Of a stretch of 6,290 nt of DNA, positions 1 to 4,673 are shown piece by piece. Source of the stretch: Oscillospiraceae bacterium (GTDB lineage: Bacteria; Bacillota; Clostridia; Oscillospirales; Oscillospiraceae). The stretch covers positions 1 to 6,290 of the forward strand of contig JAQXJQ010000186.1 of assembly GCA_029009035.1 (NCBI GenBank), in the 5' to 3' direction. The notes beneath the pieces are model-generated. The model ran no database searches. It was not told the origin of the DNA and was given only the letters and a program-made list of their open reading frames with translations. The position numbers and the translations under genes are program-made. Position 1 is the first letter of the stretch; the number at the start of each line of letters is the position of its first letter.

Positions 1-690
1 CATATCAATGTCCAGCGTATTGTGATGGGTAATAAAGGGGCGGGCGGTAGCACCACCGGAGATGGTGTTCAGAACGGGGGTCTCCACCTCCATAAAGCCG
101 CGGCTGTCCAGGAAATCGCGCACATGCTTGATGAACTTGGAGCGCACCTCAAAGGTACGGCGTACTTCCGGGTTCATGATGAGATCCACATAGCGCTGGC
201 GGCAGCGGGTCTCCACATCGGTGAGGCCGTGGAACTTCTCGGGCAGGGGCAGCAGGGACTTGGACAGCAGCACGATGCTCTTGGCACGCACGGAGATCTC
301 GCCCATCTTGGTGCGGAAAACCCGGCCTTCCACGCCCACGATATCGCCGATATCGAACTTCTTGAAGGCGGCCAGAGTCTCCTCGCCCACCTCGTCGATC
401 TTGACAAAAAGCTGAATGCGGCCCATGCCGTCCTGCAGGTCGGCAAACACCACCTTACCCATGCCGCGCTTGCTCATGAGGCGGCCGGCCACACGGACGG
501 TCTGCTCCTCCAACGCGTCAAAATGCTCCTTGATCTCGGCACTGTGGTGGGTCACATCAAACTTGGTCTGCTCAAAAGGATCATTTCCGGCAGCACGAAG
601 CTCATCCAGCTTCTCGCGGCGAACCCGCAGCAGCTCGGACAGGGAAACTTCTTCCTGAACGGCCTGATCCTGATTTGTCTTCTCAGCCAT
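1..690 (-). CDS. lysS: Lysyl-tRNA synthetase, class II (N-terminal 230 residues; 3' end beyond window)
   Basis: This enzyme charges tRNA-Lys with lysine using ATP, in the cytoplasm. The visible part starts MAEKTNQDQ and has an N-terminal helical extension. An OB-fold anticodon-binding domain follows at about residues 65-150 (VRVAGRLMSKRGMGKVVFAD, then a DGMGRIQLF strand). The class II catalytic domain then opens: RYVDLIMN at 166-173, motif 1 at about 186-207 ending GFMEVETPVL, and the GGATARPF segment at 212-219. The frame is open at the left edge, so about half of the usual ~500 residues is missing. The ATG at 690-688 is preceded by GAGGAG at good spacing. The gene lies 31 nt downstream of greA with no promoter or terminator between them, so the two are probably cotranscribed. 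The identity is very secure. Confidence 0.97.
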   Translation of the reverse strand, partial: MAEKTNQDQAVQEEVSLSELLRVRREKLDELRAAGNDPFEQTKFDVTHHSAEIKEHFDALEEQTVRVAGRLMSKRGMGKVVFADLQDGMGRIQLFVKIDEVGEETLAAFKKFDIGDIVGVEGRVFRTKMGEISVRAKSIVLLSKSLLPLPEKFHGLTDVETRCRQRYVDLIMNPEVRRTFEVRSKFIKHVRDFLDSRGFMEVETPVLNTISGGATARPFITHHNTLDIDM

Positions 691-721
691 AGTTTTCTCC
701 TCTAATCTTTGGTAAAGTAAT

Positions 722-1195
722 TCAGCGCTGAATGTTGATCACTTTATACTCGATGTTGCCGGCGGGGGCCTCCACGATGACGATCTCACCCACACGCTTG
801 CCCAGCAGGGCCTTGCCGAAGGGGGACTCCTCGGAAATGCGGCCGTTCATGGGATCGGCCTCCTGAGATCCGACGACCTCATAGGTCTCTTCTTCTCCCA
901 TCGCCACATCCTCCACAGTGATGGTGCTGCCGATGTGGACGACATCAGTATCGGCGTTGTCATCCTCGATCACAACACAGTTGGCCAGAATATTCTCCAG
1001 CTCGGCAATACGGGAATAGAGTTTGCCCTGCTCGTTCTTGGCCTCATCATACTCGCTGTTCTCAGACAGATCGCCGAAGGAACGGGCCTCTTTGATCTGG
1101 TCGGCGACCTCCTTCTCGCGGACGGTCTTCAGATAGGTGAGCTCTTCCTTCAGCTCATTGTGACGCACAGCGCTCAGTTTATACTCTTTCGCCAT
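722..1195 (-). CDS. greA: Transcription elongation factor GreA
   Basis: GreA enters the RNA polymerase secondary channel and stimulates cleavage of backtracked RNA, rescuing stalled complexes. The protein is 157 residues, the normal family length. Residues 1-75 form the antiparallel coiled-coil domain. Its tip carries the signature GDLSENSEYDEAK (41-53), with the acidic residues Asp42 and Glu45 that correspond to the catalytic tip pair of Escherichia coli GreA. Residues about 83-157 form the FKBP-like domain, including GSTITVED, ISEESPFGKALLGKRVGE and a C-terminal YKVINIQR strand. The start at 1195 has an AAGGAAG-type ribosome binding site 7 nt upstream. The first helix reads LSAVRHNELKEEL and lacks the Gly usual in that turn; otherwise the protein is typical. 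It is the first gene of a greA-lysS unit driven by the promoter at 1292-1320. Confidence 0.97.
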   Translation of the reverse strand: MAKEYKLSAVRHNELKEELTYLKTVREKEVADQIKEARSFGDLSENSEYDEAKNEQGKLYSRIAELENILANCVVIEDDNADTDVVHIGSTITVEDVAMGEEETYEVVGSQEADPMNGRISEESPFGKALLGKRVGEIVIVEAPAGNIEYKVINIQR

Positions 1196-1219
1196 TTGTA
1201 AACTTCCTTTCCTGCTACT

Positions 1220-1251
1220 GCCGTCTGAAATAGAAATCCGCCGGACGGCGG
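1220..1251 (-). promoter_or_regulatory. greA 5' leader with two mutually exclusive hairpins
   Basis: The predicted greA leader is about 90 nt long. One hairpin is all-GC: CCGCC and GGCGG (1247-1251 with 1238-1242) around a 4-nt loop, followed in the transcript by the U-rich ATTTCTATTTC. A second pairing joins 1244-1249 (GCCGTC in the transcript) with 1220-1225 (GACGGC). It uses the same bases, so only one of the two can form. The second lies just upstream of the greA ribosome binding site. The pairings are read directly from the sequence; any regulatory role is inference. Confidence 0.35.
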
Positions 1252-1291
1252 TTGATCATGTAAATATTTCAGAACACAGAGTTTCCATAGA

Positions 1292-1320
1292 ATTATATTG
1301 ATTTCGTTTTCGCTTGTCAA
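1292..1320 (-). promoter_or_regulatory. Perfect-consensus sigma-A promoter for greA-lysS
   Basis: On the minus strand the sequence reads TTGACA (1320-1315), a spacer of exactly 17 nt, and TATAAT (1297-1292). Both hexamers match the sigma-A/sigma-70 consensus in all six positions. Transcription should start near 1285, about 90 nt before the greA ATG. It sits 40 nt after the stop of the DUF3792 gene, so greA-lysS can be expressed independently of the upstream genes. Confidence 0.9.
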
Positions 1321-1359
1321 GTAGTATGCGGATTTTGGGGCATTTTTTGACAGGAATAC

Positions 1360-1779
1360 CTACCGCTTTTTCTTCGGCGTCCGTTTTCTGCGCCCGGAAA
1401 GCAGGCCGGCCAGTCCTCCGCCGATCACACAGGCCGCCAGTTCGGCAAAAGCCTGGGCGCCGAACTTCAGATTTTTTCCGCCGAACAGCGCGGTGATCAG
1501 GATCAGGACAAAACAGATAAGCCCGGTAAGGACCCCCGCCGGAAGGCGCTTGCTCCGCCAACGGGCGCAGGCAAATATTCCCCCTGCCACGCAGCCGACC
1601 AGGCAGGCCGCCACCGTCAGCTGAGGAGCGGCGTTCAGCTTGAATATCCCTGCCGAGGCCGCCACCGAGCCAAGGAGCAGGATCACCAATTCAATGCCCA
1701 GAGCCAACAATCCGCCCAGGACCAACGCAAACACATGCTCGATCCCGGTGCGCCCCTGCCCCGTCTCAAGCTTACCCAT
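1360..1779 (-). CDS. TIGR04086/DUF3792-type small membrane protein, function unknown
   Basis: This is a 139-residue hydrophobic protein with four predicted membrane segments at about 16-38, 53-72, 81-99 and 108-128. It has a short polar N-terminus (MGKLETGQGRTGIEH) and ends in a very basic cytoplasmic-type tail, RRKRTPKKKR (130-139). Size, four-helix layout and position directly after yajC match the TIGR04086 (DUF3792) membrane proteins of Clostridia as I recall them; the family call rests on this rather than on a catalytic motif. No function is established. The ATG at 1779 is the only plausible start, because an in-frame stop lies at 1812-1810. Its ribosome binding site (AAAGGGGTG) is inside the 3' arm of a strong hairpin, so translation may be limited when the hairpin is folded. 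Proximity to yajC suggests a membrane or secretion-related role (inference only). Confidence 0.82.
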   Translation of the reverse strand: MGKLETGQGRTGIEHVFALVLGGLLALGIELVILLLGSVAASAGIFKLNAAPQLTVAACLVGCVAGGIFACARWRSKRLPAGVLTGLICFVLILITALFGGKNLKFGAQAFAELAACVIGGGLAGLLSGRRKRTPKKKR

Positions 1780-1781
1780 GG

Positions 1782-1833
1782 AAAAAGCACCCCTTTCAAT
1801 ATGGCTGCTTCACCATATGCAAAAGGGGTGCTT
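1782..1833 (-). terminator. Strong hairpin after yajC; intrinsic terminator or attenuator overlapping the next gene's ribosome binding site
   Basis: In the transcript, AAGCACCCCTTT (1833-1822) pairs perfectly over 12 bp with AAAGGGGTGCTT (1796-1785). Inside it, ATATGG and CCATAT form a second 6-bp stem around an 8-nt loop. Five T residues (1786-1782) begin at the end of the stem, then CC and the ATG of the DUF3792 gene. It lies 21 nt after the yajC stop. The position and T run fit an intrinsic terminator, though the T run is short. The same 3' arm contains the AAAGGGGTG ribosome binding site of the downstream gene, so any read-through transcript would have that site paired. Confidence 0.75.
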
Positions 1834-1854
1834 GTCATTCCGTTGTACGGGAAA

Positions 1855-2226
1855 TTACTTGCCTTCCTTTTTGGCCTTCTTCTGGGCAGCGGCGTTCTTC
1901 TTGGCCTCGGCAGCGGCGGCGGCAGCGGTGTCATTGCTGGAGACGGCCCACTTGGTGAACTCGATGCGGACGCGGTCAGCGCCGGTCTCGATGACGATGG
2001 TCTCCTCCTTCACGGCACAGACAGTACCGGTGATACCGCCGATGGTGGTGATGTTGTCGCCCACCTTCAGGGCGTTGCGCATATTGTTGGCTTCCTTCTT
2101 CTTCTTGTTCTCGGGACGGATGAGAAGGAAGTAGAAGATGGCGATCATGACCAGGATCATGACGAAAGAAGTGCCCATTCCTCCAAGGCCGGCACTCTCA
2201 GTAGCTGCAGCAAGAACAAAATTCAT
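1855..2226 (-). CDS. yajC: Preprotein translocase accessory subunit YajC
   Basis: YajC is a single-span inner membrane protein that associates with SecDF and the SecYEG translocon. The product is 123 residues. A short periplasmic-type N-terminus (MNFVLAAATESAGLGG) leads into one membrane helix at about 20-36. The hallmark FLLIRPENKKKKE (34-45) and the soluble LKVGDNITTIGGITGTV segment (53-69) follow. The C-terminus is a low-complexity Ala/Lys tail (AAAAAAEAKKNAAAQKKAKK, 101-120), slightly longer than in many homologues. I chose the ATG at 2226 because AGGAGA lies 8 nt upstream; the GTG at 2244 would put that site inside the gene. secD/secF are not in the window. It follows tgt, as it does in many bacteria. 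Confidence 0.95.
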   Translation of the reverse strand: MNFVLAAATESAGLGGMGTSFVMILVMIAIFYFLLIRPENKKKKEANNMRNALKVGDNITTIGGITGTVCAVKEETIVIETGADRVRIEFTKWAVSSNDTAAAAAAEAKKNAAAQKKAKKEGK

Positions 2227-2234
2227 GGTTGCGG

Positions 2235-2240
2235 TCTCCT
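2235..2240 (-). promoter_or_regulatory. yajC ribosome binding site (decides the start)
   Basis: AGGAGA in the context GAAGGAGA, with an 8-nt spacer to the ATG at 2226. It selects MNFVLAA as the N-terminus. The alternative GTG at 2244-2242 abuts this site and has no ribosome binding site of its own that I can see. Confidence 0.85.
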
Positions 2241-2274
2241 TCACAGTAAAAATTGCAGTAGATGCGTGTTATTG

Positions 2275-2303
2275 ATTATAGCGGCAAACGGGCCCGAACA
2301 CAA
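2275..2303 (-). promoter_or_regulatory. Candidate sigma-A promoter upstream of yajC
   Basis: The minus strand carries a perfect TATAAT (2280-2275). It is preceded at 17-nt spacing by TTGTGT (2303-2298), which matches the -35 consensus at only three of six positions. A start near 2268 would give a leader of about 40 nt before yajC. It could supplement read-through from tgt. Confidence 0.5.
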
Positions 2304-2328
2304 GCCCCAATTTCAAGATTTTTCCCGG

Positions 2329-3462
2329 TCAGTCAGCGCGTCCCGCCAATTTCCCGGAATATTCGGCTCTGAACTGCTCAAATTCACCGGCGTCCAGCGC
2401 ATCGCGGATCCGCTGGGCCAGCTGATTGTAGAAGTAAAGATTGTGCATGACGGCCAGACGCATACCCAGCATCTCCCCCGCCGTAAACAGGTGGCGAACA
2501 TAAGCGCGGGAGAAATTGCGGCAGACGGGGCAATCGCACTCCGGGTCGATGGGACGCTCGTCGGTCTTATGGCGCTCGTTCTTGATATTCAGCGTGCCGC
2601 TCCAGGTGAAGAGCTTGCCGTGGCGGGCGTTGCGGGCGGGCATGACGCAGTCGAAGAAGTCCACCCCTCGGGCCACCGCCTCAATGATGTTGGAGGGAGT
2701 GCCAACGCCCATGAGGTAACGGGGCTTGTCCGCAGGCATATGGGGCTCCACCGCTTCAATGATCTCATACATCACCTCGGTGGGCTCACCCACGGCCAGA
2801 CCGCCGATGGCATAGCCGTCGCAGTCGATCTTCGCCGTCTGCTGCATATGCCACACCCGCAGATCGGGGTAAGTGGCGCCCTGGTTGATGCCGAAAAGCA
2901 TCTGCCGCGGGTTGACGCAGTCCGGCAAGGCATTTAACTTGTCATGCTCTGCCTTGCAGCGCTCCAGCCAGCGCAGCGTGCGCTCACAGGAAGCCTTTGC
3001 GTACTCATATTTCGCCGGGTTTTCCACGCACTCGTCAAAGGCCATGGCGATGTCGCTGCCCAAATTGGACTGGATGCGAATGGACTCCTCGGGCCTCATG
3101 AAAATGCGGTGCCCATCCAGATGGGAGGCAAAGGTGACTCCCTCCTCGGAGATCTTCCGCAGGCCGGACAGGGAGAATACCTGAAACCCGCCGGAATCGG
3201 TGAGAATGGGGCCGTCCCAATGCATGAACCGATGCAGACCGCCCATCTGCTTCACCACATCGTCACCGGGACGCAGGTGCAGATGGTAGGTGTTGGACAG
3301 CTCCACCTGGCAGTGGATGTCCTTCAGGTCGAAGGCAGACAGGCCTCCCTTGATGGCTGCCTGGGTGCCCACATTCATAAAGACGGGGGTTTGCACGGTG
3401 CCATGGGCGCAGGTGAATTCGCCCCTGCGGGCCTTCCCCTCAGTTTTCAATAGCTTAAACAT
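2329..3462 (-). CDS. tgt: tRNA-guanine(34) transglycosylase (Tgt)
   Basis: Tgt exchanges guanine at wobble position 34 of GUN-anticodon tRNAs (Asp, Asn, His, Tyr) for preQ1 in bacteria, the committed tRNA step of queuosine synthesis. The protein is 377 residues, full length. It shows ELSNTYHLHLRPG (54-66) and the active-site loop TDSGGFQVFSL (88-98), with Asp89 as the expected general acid/base. DECVENPA (143-150) and the substrate loop GGLAVGEPTE (220-229) follow, then FDCVMPARNARHG (270-282) with Asp271 as the expected nucleophile. The zinc site is Cys309, Cys311, Cys314 and His340, with the same spacing as in E. coli. Residues 191-196 read GINQGA where many Tgts have GIxQGS or GIxQGG. The ATG at 3462 is 2 nt after the stop of the upstream fragment, whose tail supplies the ribosome binding site. 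No clear terminator follows, so transcription may continue into yajC. Confidence 0.97.
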   Translation of the reverse strand: MFKLLKTEGKARRGEFTCAHGTVQTPVFMNVGTQAAIKGGLSAFDLKDIHCQVELSNTYHLHLRPGDDVVKQMGGLHRFMHWDGPILTDSGGFQVFSLSGLRKISEEGVTFASHLDGHRIFMRPEESIRIQSNLGSDIAMAFDECVENPAKYEYAKASCERTLRWLERCKAEHDKLNALPDCVNPRQMLFGINQGATYPDLRVWHMQQTAKIDCDGYAIGGLAVGEPTEVMYEIIEAVEPHMPADKPRYLMGVGTPSNIIEAVARGVDFFDCVMPARNARHGKLFTWSGTLNIKNERHKTDERPIDPECDCPVCRNFSRAYVRHLFTAGEMLGMRLAVMHNLYFYNQLAQRIRDALDAGEFEQFRAEYSGKLAGRAD

Positions 3463-3464
3463 AA

Positions 3465-3635
3465 TTACCTCTCAAGCGTTGGATTGTCACACACATAAAG
3501 TCTGGTGCGCTCTACTGTTCCCATGCGGGTTGTATAGTCAAATTCCTTTACAAAGGAGAAGCCGCATTTCTCAATGACACGGCGGGACTGGCCGTTGCTC
3601 ACAAAGTGTCCGCAGGTCACAAAATGACACATCAT
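3465..3635 (-). pseudogene. C-terminal fragment of a GNAT-type acetyltransferase (56 codons)
   Basis: This short open frame encodes MMCHFVTCGHF, then VSNGQSRRVIEKCGFSF, and continues FDYTTRMGTVERTRLYVCDNP. The pattern GHFxxNxxSxRVIEKCGF followed by a YxTRMGT strand is what the end of RimJ/RimL-like GNAT N-acetyltransferases looks like: the last acetyl-CoA-binding helix and final strands. About 120 N-terminal residues of a normal 170-190-residue enzyme are missing, so acetyltransferase activity is not expected. It nevertheless has a strong GAGGAGG ribosome binding site overlapping the queA stop, two adjacent ATG codons, and no internal stop. GC content is 82 of 171 bases by hand count (48%), below its neighbours, with AGA, ACA and TTT codons. 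It may be a deletion remnant kept because it couples queA to tgt, or a retained small protein. The homology call is from pattern recognition only. Confidence 0.7.
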
Positions 3636-3644
3636 ACTACCTCC

Positions 3645-4670
3645 TCAACTGATAAACATGGCGTCGCCAAAGGAGAAGAAGCGGTAACGCTCCCGGACAG
3701 CTTCCTCATAGGCGGCCAAAACATGCTCCCGGCCTGCCAGCGCGGACACCAGCATAATGAGGGTGGACTCCGGCAGATGGAAGTTGGTGATCAGCGCATC
3801 CAGCACCTTGAACCGGTAGCCGGGATAGATGAAGATATTCGTCCAGCCGGCCTTGGCCTCCATGGTGCCGTCCTCGTTGGCCCAGCTTTCAATGGTGCGG
3901 CAGGAGGTGGTGCCCACGCAGATGACCCGCCCGCCGTTTCGCTTGGTCTCGTTGATGACATCCGCGGTCTCCTGGGGGATCACGCAGTACTCCGAGTGCA
4001 TTTCATGCTCATCCAGGTTCTCCGCCTTCACGGGCCGGAAGGTGCCCAGGCCCACATGAAGCGTAACGTAGCATACCTTTACACCCATTGATTTTATTTG
4101 TTCCAGCAGCTCGTTGGTGAAGTGCAGGCCGGCGGTGGGCGCAGCAGCGGAACCCACCACCTTGGAGTAGACGGTCTGATAGCGCTCGCCGTTTTCCAGC
4201 TCCTCATGGATGTAGGGCGGCAGGGGCATTTTGCCCAGCCGTTCCAGCACCTCCAGGAAGATGCCTTCATATTCAAACCGCACCAGACGGTTTCCTCCGT
4301 TCACCTCCCCCACGATCTCGGCAGACAACTCTCCGTCGCCGAAGGTCACCCTGGCGCCGGGACGCAGCTTCTTGCCGGGACGCACCAGGCACTCCCAGAC
4401 CTTTTCCCCGCGGTCGATGAGCAGCAGGATCTCACAGGCTCCCCCACCGCTGCGCCGCCCGATCAGCCGGGCGGGAAGCACACGGCTGTCGTTGAGCACC
4501 AGGCAATCCCCCGGCTTCAGCATAGTGGGAAGATCAAAGAAATGGTGGTGGCCGATCTCGCCTGTATTCTTGTCCAGAGTCAGCAGACGGGACCCGTCAC
4601 GGCGCTCCAGAGGAGTCTGCGCGATCAGTTCCTCCGGAAGGTCAAAGTAAAAATCAGATGTTTTCAACAC
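3645..4670 (-). CDS. queA: S-adenosylmethionine:tRNA ribosyltransferase-isomerase (QueA)
   Basis: QueA transfers and isomerises the ribosyl moiety of S-adenosylmethionine onto preQ1-modified tRNA, giving epoxyqueuosine; it acts after Tgt. The protein is 341 residues, typical length. Family motifs in order are SDFYFDLPEELIAQTP (5-20), LNDSRVLPARLIG (59-71), LVRPGKKLRPG (95-105), GKMPLPPYI (146-154), RYQTVYS (163-169), SAAAPTAGLHF (174-184), TLHVGLGTFRPV (203-214), EHEMHSE (221-227), GTTSCRT (253-259) and ITNFHLPESTLIMLVSA (294-310). The start is not ATG: GTG at 4670-4668 is followed at once by TTG at 4667-4665. TTG would give MKTSDF, the usual family N-terminus, so either may be used. The upstream GTGGGG is a weak ribosome binding site inside the end of the SpoIID-like gene, whose stop is 3 nt away, suggesting translational coupling. 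Confidence 0.97.
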   Translation of the reverse strand: MLKTSDFYFDLPEELIAQTPLERRDGSRLLTLDKNTGEIGHHHFFDLPTMLKPGDCLVLNDSRVLPARLIGRRSGGGACEILLLIDRGEKVWECLVRPGKKLRPGARVTFGDGELSAEIVGEVNGGNRLVRFEYEGIFLEVLERLGKMPLPPYIHEELENGERYQTVYSKVVGSAAAPTAGLHFTNELLEQIKSMGVKVCYVTLHVGLGTFRPVKAENLDEHEMHSEYCVIPQETADVINETKRNGGRVICVGTTSCRTIESWANEDGTMEAKAGWTNIFIYPGYRFKVLDALITNFHLPESTLIMLVSALAGREHVLAAYEEAVRERYRFFSFGDAMFIS

Positions 4671-4673
4671 AGA

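Noticed and set aside
22..705. 227-residue plus-strand reading frame
   Set aside because: It is the mirror of lysS, whose OB-fold and class II motifs are unambiguous on the minus strand.
1256..1561. 101-residue minus-strand frame overlapping the DUF3792 gene and the greA promoter
   Set aside because: It runs out of frame through the membrane protein gene and across the promoter, has no ribosome binding site, and its composition is Arg/Pro-rich shadow sequence.
2227..2244. GTG start that would extend YajC by MKETAT
   Set aside because: The AGGAGA ribosome binding site would fall inside this extension, and it sits correctly for the ATG at 2226.
2291..2309. Possible terminator hairpin after tgt
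   Set aside because: The GGGCTT/GGGCCC pairing needs two G-U pairs, has no T run after it, and overlaps the candidate yajC -35 region.
1735..2937. 400-residue plus-strand reading frame
   Set aside because: It lies antisense across yajC and much of tgt, both of which have clear family motifs. The product is low-complexity Gly/His/Leu sequence, has no ribosome binding site, and matches nothing I know.
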